64,000 nucleotides of DNA from an uncultured bacterium (GTDB lineage: Bacteria > Planctomycetota > UBA8742 > UBA2392), in NCBI GenBank assembly GCA_938014885.1, contig CALLQI010000024.1, forward strand, positions 62,001 through 126,000. The letters run 5' to 3'. Below are positions 57,030 through 64,000 of the stretch, in pieces; position 1 is the first letter of the stretch, and every line of letters starts with the position of its first letter. A program made the translations under genes and the position numbers. The notes under the pieces are model-generated. The model was not told the DNA's origin and did no database searches. It was given only the letters and a program-made list of their open reading frames with translations.

Positions 57030-58237
57030 TTACGGTCCTTTTCGAGGCGCGGCATGATCCACTCAAATGCAACGTTGCCGCCGGCGTTTTCGGCCGGGGC
57101 AATCACCAGCAGTGGGTCGCGCGTGATGCCGAGGCTGCTGCGCAGCGCATAGGCCAGCATCAGCCGCGGTCCACCCTGCGTGGTCAGCAGGCGGCGATCC
57201 GCAAAGTCGTTGGCGTACTCTTCCGCGGCCTGCAGCACGCCGTCTTCGCCTTCCAGCCAGCTTGGCACCAGGGCTTTCTCGTACAGCTTCGGGCCCCACT
57301 TTTCTTCGAACTTGGCCACGAAATCGGCGCGGCGCTTGTTCATGACGACGTTGAACTTCTCTTTGATTTCTTTGTCGTTGTCTTTCAGGAATGTCTCGAC
57401 TTCTTCTTCCAGCGCGATGCGTAGGGCGGCCGCGCGCTCAGGCGTCAGGAAGTCGCTGTTGCTTTCTTCGGGCGCGTTTTCGCCGCCGAAGATGCCTTTG
57501 ACCCAGCCTTTCACTTTCTCGTAGCTGTTGCCCGCGCCGTCTTTGGCCTTGCGCAGCACGCCTTCGGCCACGCCGCTTACGCCGATCACTTCCCAGGCCC
57601 GGTTCGCGAGGCGGTTCAGCAGTTGCTCTTCCAGCGCGGCCATTTCGACGCGCAGGTCGGCGATTGTGGTGTCCAGCAGTGCGCGGTCTTCCGGGTCAAG
57701 CTCATCGAAGCTTTCGGTGACTTCCTTGGTGATGCGCACCTTCAATGGCGGCAGCACGTGTTTCTCGATGGCCGGCCACAGTTTGTCGCGGGCAATCTTG
57801 GCCTCTTCGCGCGGGATGTCAGGGCTGATGATCAGCCGGAACGCGTGTTCGACGCTGTCCGTGGGGGCTGCACCGCGCAGCTTGCCACCGGTGCTCATGG
57901 CGCCGGCGGCTGCGGGCGTCAGCAGCACGGTCAGTTCGGTCTGGTTTTCTCGCGGCTCAGCCTTGATGACGCGGCCGACAATCTCGGCCTCGCCGTCTTT
58001 GCCTTCGCGATACACCAGTCCGCCGACCCGCGCGCCAAGTTCATTGGGCACCAGGCAGATGACGGTGCTTTCGCGGTCCGGTGCGGCTTCACGGCTGATT
58101 TCGGCAACGCCGTCGGCGGCGCGGCCGGCGGCTTCGGTGGTGCTGAACGCCGCAAGCCCGAAGACCAGCGCGCCGCAGGCCGCAAGGCCGGTGCCTACGC
58201 GCGCAAGGCGCTGCCAGCGATAGGAGCGATCCCACAT
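57026..58237 (-). CDS. MlaD/MCE-like periplasmic protein with helical tail
   Basis: A 403-aa protein. GGAGGTGAC lies 4 nt before the ATG. One N-terminal helix (VGTGLAACGALVFGLAAF) anchors it. Residues about 58-125 (LVPNELGARVGGLVYREG, AEIVGRVIKAEPRENQTELTVLL) follow the MCE pattern: xLxxGxxVxxxGxxVGxVxxI, then a strand xVxVxL. The rest is helical: a long amphipathic region with ERAAALRIALEEEVETFLKDNDKEIKEKFNVVMNKRRADF. MCE proteins form hexameric rings that carry lipids across the periplasm. The MCE assignment is inferred from the pattern and from the coupled MlaFE-like gene. Confidence 0.65.
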   Translation of the reverse strand: MWDRSYRWQRLARVGTGLAACGALVFGLAAFSTTEAAGRAADGVAEISREAAPDRESTVICLVPNELGARVGGLVYREGKDGEAEIVGRVIKAEPRENQTELTVLLTPAAAGAMSTGGKLRGAAPTDSVEHAFRLIISPDIPREEAKIARDKLWPAIEKHVLPPLKVRITKEVTESFDELDPEDRALLDTTIADLRVEMAALEEQLLNRLANRAWEVIGVSGVAEGVLRKAKDGAGNSYEKVKGWVKGIFGGENAPEESNSDFLTPERAAALRIALEEEVETFLKDNDKEIKEKFNVVMNKRRADFVAKFEEKWGPKLYEKALVPSWLEGEDGVLQAAEEYANDFADRRLLTTQGGPRLMLAYALRSSLGITRDPLLVIAPAENAGGNVAFEWIMPRLEKDRK

Positions 58238-58359
58238 ACGTCACCTCCGCCCCCCATGATACTTCGGAATCGTCCCCCAAGCCTTACAAACACACCCCCG
58301 CCGTGTAGCCCGAATGCTTGTCGCATGCCCTTTTACGATGACGGGCAAAAGGGGGTTCC

Positions 58360-58659
58360 ATGGAAATCGCACGGGAAGGGATTGAGCTGCCGTTCACGAA
58401 GCACGCCAGCCGCCGCGCCGCCGGCCGCGCGATTGACCGCGAGGCGATTGCCGCGGTGCTCGAGCACGGCCGCGCGTTCTGGGCCGGGCGCGGGTGCATG
58501 GCGTACTTCCTGGGCAAGCGCACGGTGGCCTGGGCGCGCCGGCGCTATCGCGTGTGCCTTGAACGCTTCCGCGACATCGCGGTGATCCTGTCACCGGAAG
58601 GCAAGCTGATCACGGTAGAGCACTGCCACCGCCCGCCACGTCACTGGAAAAGGGCGTGA
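58360..58659 (+). CDS. Small DUF4258-like protein
   Basis: A 99-aa protein; AAAAGGGGG precedes the ATG. The pattern FTKHASRRAAGRAIDREAIAAVLEHGRAFW, then YRVCLERFRDIAVILSPEGKLITVEHC follows DUF4258: an H-x3-R-x3-R-x-I helix, then two strands ending in a TV motif. DUF4258 proteins are sometimes found as RelE/BrnT-like toxin relatives, but no antitoxin-like partner is adjacent on either side, so a toxin role is not supported here. Confidence 0.7.
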   Translation: MEIAREGIELPFTKHASRRAAGRAIDREAIAAVLEHGRAFWAGRGCMAYFLGKRTVAWARRRYRVCLERFRDIAVILSPEGKLITVEHCHRPPRHWKRA

Positions 58660-58670
58660 GCTGGCCGGCG

Positions 58671-60173
58671 CTACTTGGAGTCGCCGGGTTTGCGTGGTGC
58701 TGGCAGGCGTACACTCTTGTTGGTGTTCGGCATCTTGACGCCCGGGTTGGTCGGGTTTTGCACCTGCGGCATCTTCACGCTGGTGCCCGGTGAGGCCGGG
58801 CTGCCGGGGTTGGTGGGACCGCCCGGCCGCGCGGGTGGCACGACGGGCTTCTTGCCGCTGCTGGTGCTTGTGCTGTTGCCGGGGATGGGCTTGCGCACGC
58901 TGCTGGTGTTGGCCTTGGGGCCGGGTACTCGCACGCTTTGGCCGTTGGGGCGCATTCGCACGCTGGTGTTGTTCCCGCCGCTGACCGGGTTGAAGCGCCC
59001 GGTCTGGTTGCCCACGGCGTTCATGCGCTGGGTACTGTGCGGGTTGCCGCCGACCGAGAATAGGAACGGGTTGTTCGGGTCGGCATCAGGCTTGTACTGC
59101 AGGTCGGCCGCGCCCTCGAGCACTTCGGTGATGTCATCGACGACTTCGCGGGCGGTCTGGTAGCGGAAGTCGCGCTCTTTGCTCATCATCTTTTCGATGA
59201 AGTAGTGCATGTGCACGCTGATCTTGCCGCCCTTGAGGCTGTGCTGGTTCAGGCCTTCCATCACCTGCTTGGCCATCACTTCCATGCTGTCTTTGCCCTG
59301 GAAGGGCAGCTCGCCGACCACCATGTGGTAAAGCGTCGCGCCCAGGCTGTAGATGTCGGCGCGGATGTCGAGGTCGGCCTGGCCCTTGGCCTGCTCAGGG
59401 CTGATGTATTGCACGGTGCCGCAGGTTTCGTCTTCGTACTGGCCCGCGAGGTCTTTGCGAATCGGTGTCGCGAAACCCAGGTCCACCAGCAGCACGCGGC
59501 CGTCCTTGGCCCACATGATGTTGTCGGGCTTCACGTCGCGGTGCACGACGCCGTTTTCCTGCATGTAGGCCAAACCGCGCGCGGCCTCCGTGATGACGTA
59601 GATGGCCTTTTGTTCGTCGAAGGGGCCGTCTTTATCGAGCAGGTCCTGGATGCTGGGGCCGTCGATGTACTCCATGCTCATGAAGAACAGCGGGTCTTCT
59701 TTGCCGGCCTTGCCGTACTCGTAGCCCTTGGCGATGTTTTCGCAGTCGAACTCTTTGAGCAGGCGGCCTTCGCGGATGAAGCGCTGGACGAACTTTTCGT
59801 TTTTCGTGTGCTTGGGGAACAGCACTTTCAGCGCGCACTTGCGGTGCGTTTCGCGGTGCGTGGCCAGGAACACCGTGGCCATGCCGCCCTGCCCGATTTC
59901 TTTGTGAATCTCGAAGATCGGGATGCGCGACGCCATCTGGATCGTGACGTGGTCGCCGACGCCCGGGATGTCCACGGCACCGCCGGTCAGGCCCGCCGCT
60001 TGCTCGGGCGTGAGGTACTTCTTCTTGATGGCGATCTGGACCAGCGGCAGGTCAAGGTTCTTCTGCTGCTTGAGGGCGTTCTGCAGGTCCATGCATTCCT
60101 GGACCTGCTCTTTCTGGAGCAGGCCCTGCTTGACGGCCAAGGCCATCAGAATCATTTCCTGCTTGTTATCCAT
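58671..60173 (-). CDS. Cytoplasmic Ser/Thr protein kinase (Hanks type) with Pro/Asn-rich tail
   Basis: 500 aa from the ATG at 60173; another in-frame ATG is at 60185. Residues 1-65 form a small helical domain (MALAVKQGLLQKEQVQECMDL, KYLTPEQAAGL) often found before kinase domains in Planctomycetes-like proteins. Kinase motifs: GQGGMATVFLA (P-loop), CALKVLF (Lys), VVHRDVKPDNIMW (catalytic loop), VDLGFA (DFG replaced by DLG) and GTVQYISPEQ (activation segment end). The C-terminal 130 residues are disordered and Asn/Pro/Ser/Lys-rich, with tandem KMP/VRxP units such as SVKMPQVQNP and GVKMPNTN. There is no membrane helix, so it is probably soluble. The small acidic-protein gene ends 34 nt before it. 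Confidence 0.9.
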   Translation of the reverse strand: MDNKQEMILMALAVKQGLLQKEQVQECMDLQNALKQQKNLDLPLVQIAIKKKYLTPEQAAGLTGGAVDIPGVGDHVTIQMASRIPIFEIHKEIGQGGMATVFLATHRETHRKCALKVLFPKHTKNEKFVQRFIREGRLLKEFDCENIAKGYEYGKAGKEDPLFFMSMEYIDGPSIQDLLDKDGPFDEQKAIYVITEAARGLAYMQENGVVHRDVKPDNIMWAKDGRVLLVDLGFATPIRKDLAGQYEDETCGTVQYISPEQAKGQADLDIRADIYSLGATLYHMVVGELPFQGKDSMEVMAKQVMEGLNQHSLKGGKISVHMHYFIEKMMSKERDFRYQTAREVVDDITEVLEGAADLQYKPDADPNNPFLFSVGGNPHSTQRMNAVGNQTGRFNPVSGGNNTSVRMRPNGQSVRVPGPKANTSSVRKPIPGNSTSTSSGKKPVVPPARPGGPTNPGSPASPGTSVKMPQVQNPTNPGVKMPNTNKSVRLPAPRKPGDSK

Positions 60174-60207
60174 CGCGCCCTGCATGCCCCTGGTTCACGG
60201 TAAGGGT

Positions 60208-60567
60208 TCAGTCGTCGCCCTGCGCAGATTCATCGGCTTCATCGGCGTCGTCTTCGTCGATCAGGATCTCGTCGCACATCTTGTGCACGCCGTTGATGAC
60301 GAGGACGGTGATCAGCCCGCGGTCGTTCTTGGGGAACTCGTCGATGCTGTCCTTGATGCGCATCAGCCGGTCGCGGATCTCGGACTCAAGCGCATCGATG
60401 TTACGGGATTGCTCGGGGTGGCGCATCTTGATCTGGCGCACGCGGTCAAAGATCCGCGTGACCATGCCAGGGGTCAGTTCGTTGGTTGGTGTGTTGCCGG
60501 CCTGCACTGCGTCAGCCTTCTTGCCGGACCCGCTGTGGCCGGCGTTATTGCGCGACTTCGAACCCAT
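60208..60567 (-). CDS. Small acidic-tailed protein of unknown function
   Basis: A 119-aa protein from the ATG at 60567. A basic N-terminus (MGSKSRNNAGHSGSGKKADA) is followed by a helical core (ELTPGMVTRIFDRVRQIKMRHPEQSRNIDALESEIRDRLMRI) and an acidic end (EDDADEADESAQGDD). No family recognised. It lies 34 nt upstream of the Ser/Thr kinase gene and is likely co-transcribed with it, so it may be a partner or substrate. A TACAAT box on the minus strand (60595-60590) is 22 nt before the start. Confidence 0.6.
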   Translation of the reverse strand: MGSKSRNNAGHSGSGKKADAVQAGNTPTNELTPGMVTRIFDRVRQIKMRHPEQSRNIDALESEIRDRLMRIKDSIDEFPKNDRGLITVLVINGVHKMCDEILIDEDDADEADESAQGDD

Positions 60568-60589
60568 CCTGCGCCCCCGGGAAAGCAAC

Positions 60590-60659
60590 ATTGTAGCGCA
60601 CGTAGTTACTTTTGTGCGAACCAAAACTGTGCTAGGTTAATGGCGGCTTAGCGTACAAT
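60590..60659. promoter_or_regulatory. Divergent promoter region
   Basis: TACAAT boxes point outward on both strands: minus strand 60595-60590 and plus strand 60654-60659. They drive the small protein/kinase pair and the cytochrome gene respectively. No good minus-35 elements are seen. Confidence 0.4.
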
Positions 60660-60703
60660 GCGCGCTGCATTACACCAGCGGGGCCGGAACGCGGAGAGCA
60701 TAG

Positions 60704-61264
60704 ATGAAGAAGCTTGTCGGCATGATGTTCGTGATGGCAGCCGCCTGCCTGTCGCTGGCAGTGGCGCTGGGGGATTCCGCGGCCCAGGGCACGACGAAAA
60801 AGCCCGCAGCTGACCCCAAGAAGGAAACACCCAAGCCCGAAGAGAAGAAGGACCCGGCCGCCGACAAAGATGCAGAAAAGAAGGACGAAAAGAAGGAAGA
60901 CCCGCCGCTGACCAAGGCCGAATTCGACACGCTGATGGAAGAGATGAAGACGGCCTGGAACAAGCTCAAGCTCAACGCCAAAAAGAAGATGGGCGACAAG
61001 GCCGCCGAAAACGCCGACGAAATCGTCAAGACGGCCGAAAAACTGCACCGCTACGACGGCGAAGTGCTCAAGGGCGACAACAAAGGCAAGAAGGCCCGCG
61101 AGCAAAAGGACTGGCAGGACTGGGCCGCAGCCCTGAAGAAGCACGCCGAAGAGTTCGCCAAGCACGCCCGCAAAAGCGAATGGGACAAGGCCGACAAATC
61201 CCGCGACGCCATCAACACCACCTGCGGCGACTGCCACGACGTCTACGAACCCGAAGAAGAGTAA
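60704..61264 (+). CDS. Exported cytochrome c'-like protein
   Basis: A 186-aa protein. MKKLVGMMFVMAAACLSLAVALGDSAAQ is a signal peptide. About 45 Lys/Glu/Pro/Asp-rich residues follow, then a four-helix-bundle-like domain starting LTKAEFDTLMEEMKTAWNKLK. The single heme site CGDCH lies 10 residues from the C-terminus (NTTCGDCHDVYEPEEE), the placement typical of cytochrome c' and related class II cytochromes c. Such proteins bind NO/CO or shuttle electrons in the periplasm. A strong terminator follows. Confidence 0.82.
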   Translation: MKKLVGMMFVMAAACLSLAVALGDSAAQGTTKKPAADPKKETPKPEEKKDPAADKDAEKKDEKKEDPPLTKAEFDTLMEEMKTAWNKLKLNAKKKMGDKAAENADEIVKTAEKLHRYDGEVLKGDNKGKKAREQKDWQDWAAALKKHAEEFAKHARKSEWDKADKSRDAINTTCGDCHDVYEPEEE

Positions 61265-61285
61265 CGCGGCACGTACGCAGCAACT

Positions 61286-61320
61286 CGCGCCGCGCCAAAA
61301 GCGCGGCGCGCATCATTTTT
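61286..61320 (+). terminator. Rho-independent terminator of the cytochrome gene
   Basis: A perfect 10-bp stem CGCGCCGCGC / GCGCGGCGCG with loop CAAAA, followed by CATCATTTTT, 21 nt after the stop codon. Confidence 0.88.
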
Positions 61321-61404
61321 CAGTGCATGACCACGATGCGATGCGATCAACGGCCACAACATCGGCGAACGTGCCGCTGCGGCCTGAAAGGCCGATTCAG
61401 TCAG

Positions 61405-61428
61405 CCCAAGGCGAAGCCTTGGGTTTTT
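61405..61428 (+). terminator. Second terminator-like hairpin
   Basis: CCCAAGGC-GAA-GCCTTGGG followed by TTTTT. No plus-strand gene precedes it closely, so it is either a back-up terminator or part of the repeat-rich spacer. Confidence 0.65.
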
Positions 61429-61445
61429 GGTCGCGATTGTCACCC

Positions 61446-61561
61446 CGGCCCTGAAGGGGCCGTTCACCCTGACCGCTGAACCGGCCCTTCAGGCCGGGAC
61501 TGTCTGGGGTTGGATTCCCGGGCCCTCGGCCCGGGCTGAAGGAACGGCCCCTTCAGGGCCG
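61446..61561. repeat. Nested inverted repeats in the spacer after the cytochrome gene
   Basis: A perfect 20-bp inverted pair, CGGCCCTGAAGGGGCCGTTC at 61446-61465 and its complement at 61542-61561, encloses two smaller palindromes (CCGGCC..GGCCGG near 61481 and CCCGGGCCC..GGCCCGGG near 61517). The region 61429-61705 contains no credible gene. Confidence 0.85.
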
Positions 61562-61705
61562 CCCGCCAGGTGGGCCTCCGCATCAAGCAGCAGCGCGAGG
61601 CGTGCGTCGCGAGCGCTTCATGAAAGTCCTTGCCGGCTTCAAAGCCGTTGAGGACTCGCAAAGCATCTGGACCAGTTTCCGGGGGGACCAGTCGCCGGAA
61701 ACTTC

Positions 61706-62956
61706 TCAGGGGTTGAACTGCACTGAGCGCCAGACGTCTTCGGCCCACTTTCGTTGGTCGGGATGGTCGAAAGTCACCGTCACGTACGCTATGCGCCCAG
61801 GAACGGCGATCTCCCCGGACAGCAGGTAGTAGGCCTCCGCTCCTTCCTCCCCGGGCTTGAACTCGACCGTTGCGTTGCGGACAGTGTTCCCGGAGTCCTC
61901 TAGCAGGGAATCGGTACGATGCTGACGAGCCTTGGCAAACGAGTCGGTGTGAATCGGTGCCCGTAATGCCGAGAACCAGATTACTCGCGTTTCGTCCCAT
62001 GCATGCCAAGTGGTGTCATCATCGGTGTGTTCCGTCGCGAATCCTCCGGGGACGATCAACGACCAACCCCGAAACGGCCAGGCTGTCAGGTCGGTACGCC
62101 TGTATCCGAGCAACGGACCGTGGGCGGAGAGGGCGGCCCGTTGAATTGTTCTCTCGAGTGGAGACTGGCGCTCCAGATACTCAAGAACCTCCAACCACTC
62201 ACGCCAAGGGTATGAAAGTGTCTGGTCCTGCTTATACGCGTGCTCCAATAGGTCTGCGACTTCTTGCAAGCACGCTTTTTCATCGTCGCGCCAAGGTTTG
62301 CGCCACTTGACCTCGCACCACATAAGGGTCAAAGCCTGTCTCAACATCTTTGATGCGATGGGCCCGGAGTCTGGCCACGGCCAAAAGTCGGCTGCCAGCA
62401 CGGGGTTTCGTGCACCTGCCTCCGCCCACTCACGCGTCCGTGGGCCCAACTGTGTCAGTACCTCCGAGTCACCGCGAAAGCCACAGTCCAGCGGCATGCA
62501 GAGCAAATGTGTTCCGGGCGCACGGGCGATGCGGTGCAGAACTGCCCCTAGCCACTCCAGCATGGCTTTCTTGAGGTGCTGTTCGTCTTGCGTGTCGAAG
62601 TACCCGGTTTCGTCGCCAAAGTCGTCGTCTTGGCTTGGAACTCGCCACTTGTAGCCGAGCTCGACTCCCATGGCCCGAACAAGATTGCAGAGATTGGCGT
62701 GATAGCCTGGCCCGACTGACGATGTGCTTGCCGAAATCGCGACATCGCCGCTCGGGTCGGGTGAGAACTCGACGCACTCAGCACCGGGGAATAGTGAGAG
62801 ATAGCCGATAGGCGATCCGCTGCTGTCGATTAGTGTCTTCCAACTCCTGAATTCGTGGGCCGCGTGCTTGCGGAACCAAGCTTCAACAGCACTCAGGACC
62901 TCCTCAAATCTGGTCGATCGAGGCGGTGAACCGAGTAGATATAGACCAAGTGCCAT
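61706..62956 (-). CDS. Protein of unknown function
   Basis: A 416-aa protein with no signal peptide or membrane helix. It starts MALGLYLLGSPPRSTRFEEVL. It is rich in Trp (SWKTLI, EWLGAVLHRIA, KWRKPWRDDE, WPFRGWSLIVPGG) and has mixed alpha/beta character. The second half (WFSALRAPIHTDSFAKARQHR, VTFDHPDQRKWAEDVWRSVQFNP) ends like many small stand-alone immunity- or SUKH-like proteins, but I cannot assign a family. Codon use is less GC-biased than in neighbours and it is flanked by repeat-rich spacers, which may indicate acquisition by transfer. Confidence 0.6.
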   Translation of the reverse strand: MALGLYLLGSPPRSTRFEEVLSAVEAWFRKHAAHEFRSWKTLIDSSGSPIGYLSLFPGAECVEFSPDPSGDVAISASTSSVGPGYHANLCNLVRAMGVELGYKWRVPSQDDDFGDETGYFDTQDEQHLKKAMLEWLGAVLHRIARAPGTHLLCMPLDCGFRGDSEVLTQLGPRTREWAEAGARNPVLAADFWPWPDSGPIASKMLRQALTLMWCEVKWRKPWRDDEKACLQEVADLLEHAYKQDQTLSYPWREWLEVLEYLERQSPLERTIQRAALSAHGPLLGYRRTDLTAWPFRGWSLIVPGGFATEHTDDDTTWHAWDETRVIWFSALRAPIHTDSFAKARQHRTDSLLEDSGNTVRNATVEFKPGEEGAEAYYLLSGEIAVPGRIAYVTVTFDHPDQRKWAEDVWRSVQFNP

Positions 62957-63267
62957 GTACTAGCCGTCCTTCCCGGCCTCTTCCCTAGCGCCGGAACCAG
63001 GTGTGCAGGTGGTGCAAGGCGCCGGGCGCTGCATCTGAACCGTCGGCAGACCTGCGGTGCCGGACCAATCTGTGTACACACAAAGTCAAGAAGGCACCAA
63101 GCAGGGTAGATGCATCCGTGGCAGCTTTCGCTAACCGCTTTCCTTGGTGTCTTTGTGTCTTCGTGTGAAAGCTGTCGTACTGGGTGCTTCGGTTCAGGAC
63201 TAATTCAAACAGCCGCAGTTACTGTGAACCCTCGACTGCAGACCCCTACTGGCCCAGTCCGGCCACT
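62957..63267. other. Intergenic spacer with degenerate inverted repeat
   Basis: No gene is seen. ACACACAAAGTCAAGAAGGCACCAAG (about 63075-63100) and CCTTGGTGTCTTTGTGTCTTCG (about 63142-63165) are imperfect inverted arms of about 20-26 nt, similar in design to the other hairpin arrays. Confidence 0.5.
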
Positions 63268-64000
63268 CTAGCCGTACTGGTAGTAGTACTCTTCTTCGGC
63301 TGACTCGTTTCCTGCGGCCAGTTCCTGCCATGATTCGTCTATCTTCAGCAGCGTCACGAACTGTTCGAAGTGTGGCCGGTCTCGAAACGTGATCTTCTCG
63401 GTTACGCGGCCGGCGGGCACGTCGCTGGCCCACAGTTCGATGGCCAGAAAGTCGAATCCCTTGCGCCGGAACCAGGTGTGCAGCGCGTGCAACTGCCGGA
63501 ATTTGGCGTGGGTCGCGTCGCAGCCGCAATCGTGCCTGCGCAACAACACATAGCCGCCCGATGCCAGCACCTGCGGCTGGCCCTGCTGCAACACCTGCAT
63601 TTTGCTGGCCCGTGACGGCGCGCGCGGGGTGTGCTTTGCCAGGTCCACGGCCGCAATGGGCGAAAGTTTGTCGGCGGCAAGTTCAAACGACTTCACGCGG
63701 CCGCGCTCGTAAATGTCAAAGCGACCCTTGCCGTGCGGCACAAAGGGCGGCACGAATGACAGCAGGCCGGGCAGGTAGGTGCCGTCGGGTTCACTGCTCA
63801 GCACGCGGTCGCGCATGAGTTCGCCCACGCCATAAAACTCAAGATAGCTGCGCACCAGCGGCGGCGGGTCGCACAGCAGCACGCGGCTGCCGCGCGATTC
63901 CACTTTCTTGACCAGGTCGATCAGCGTCACGACCGTGCTGGCATCCATGCTTTCCACCTGGTGCAGGTGCAGGATGCGGTCGCCGGGAATGTTCGGAAGC
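63268..64000 (-). CDS. STAS-domain protein, N-terminus beyond the window
   Basis: The last 243 codons of a gene that continues past the window end; the frame is open to base 64000. The first 65 residues visible (GDRILHLHQVESMDASTVVTLIDLVKKVESRGSRVLLCDPPP, then VRSYLEFYGVGELM) match an anti-anti-sigma/STAS domain: the strand, the D-A-S position (the usual phospho-acceptor D-S/T-S region), the helix, and the second strand and helix. The remaining 175 residues (KGRFDIYERGRVKSFELAADKLSP, GYVLLRRHDCGCDATHAKFRQLH, then ITFRDRPHFEQFVTLL) are an unknown C-terminal extension. STAS proteins act in partner-switching control of sigma factors or transporters. Confidence 0.7.
   Translation of the reverse strand, partial: LPNIPGDRILHLHQVESMDASTVVTLIDLVKKVESRGSRVLLCDPPPLVRSYLEFYGVGELMRDRVLSSEPDGTYLPGLLSFVPPFVPHGKGRFDIYERGRVKSFELAADKLSPIAAVDLAKHTPRAPSRASKMQVLQQGQPQVLASGGYVLLRRHDCGCDATHAKFRQLHALHTWFRRKGFDFLAIELWASDVPAGRVTEKITFRDRPHFEQFVTLLKIDESWQELAAGNESAEEEYYYQYG

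Noticed and set aside
58360..58659. Toxin of a toxin-antitoxin pair
   Set aside because: No antitoxin-like ORF is adjacent on either side; only the DUF4258-like pattern is supported.
1..64000. tRNA, rRNA, tmRNA or SRP RNA genes
   Set aside because: Intergenic regions were read for T-loop-like GGTTCGA and other conserved RNA motifs; none formed a plausible structure.

Overview
The window is GC-rich DNA (about 60-65% G+C by eye) from a diderm bacterium. Lipoproteins, a secretin, a beta-barrel-like exported protein and an Mla/MCE-type lipid transporter all imply an outer membrane. Large exported repeat proteins, a planctomycete-style Ser/Thr kinase, a VWA/glutamine-amidotransferase-like membrane protein, a short RpoD-family sigma factor and scattered housekeeping genes would fit Planctomycetota or a neighbouring lineage. 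That placement is an inference; no rRNA is present to fix it.

Layout. 1-2921: succinate dehydrogenase sdhC (3' end), sdhA, sdhB. 3402-6215: secretin-domain lipoprotein. 6293-10057: radical SAM protein, RsuA/RluE-type pseudouridine synthase, and a sensor kinase with its response regulator. 10148-12380: coiled-coil membrane protein and an isolated nuoN. 12797-20304: a 1006-aa exported repeat protein with a Gly-Cys-TM-Arg tail, a zinc-ribbon/TPR membrane protein and a 1088-aa envelope protein. 20585-22677: rpmE, prfA and a DUF4190-like protein. 22695-23563: a degraded REP-associated transposase among REP palindromes. 23650-26436: a formate dehydrogenase alpha subunit read through an in-frame UGA (selenocysteine). 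26528-28874: Pro/Lys-rich lipoprotein and a RIO kinase with an elaborate leader. 28989-33713: lipoprotein, bioA and two exported proteins. 33756-38235 (minus): sigma factor, long coiled-coil protein and membrane protein. 38688-39854: rodA. 40005-46259 (minus): four-gene VWA operon. 47070-48863 (minus): two paralogous secretin-N-like exported proteins. 49450-54965 (minus): der, sucD, an endonuclease-III-like fragment protein, EF-hand lipoprotein, rpsP and a free-standing SRP54/Ffh M-domain-like protein. 55380-58237 (minus): an MCE-like protein and an ATPase-permease fusion. 58360-64000: DUF4258-like protein, Ser/Thr kinase, small protein, cytochrome c'-like protein, an unknown protein and a partial STAS protein.

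How the genes work together. Central respiration is represented by SDH, NuoN, formate dehydrogenase, a cytochrome c' and SucD, each cut off from most of its usual operon partners. Many of the rest build or monitor the cell envelope.

Between genes there are two kinds of repeat: tandem heptamers resembling cyanobacterial STRR sequences, and hairpin-forming inverted arrays sharing a GCAGTTGCAGTTCTTCG core.

The observations I rate highest are: the selenocysteine formate dehydrogenase; the M-domain-only Ffh relative lying where ffh normally sits; the fused Mla ATPase-permease with an MCE-like partner; and two promoters 21 kb apart that share the same operator-like palindrome TTGACNTGTCAA and both lead into micro-ORFs with near-perfect Shine-Dalgarno sequences plus hairpins.
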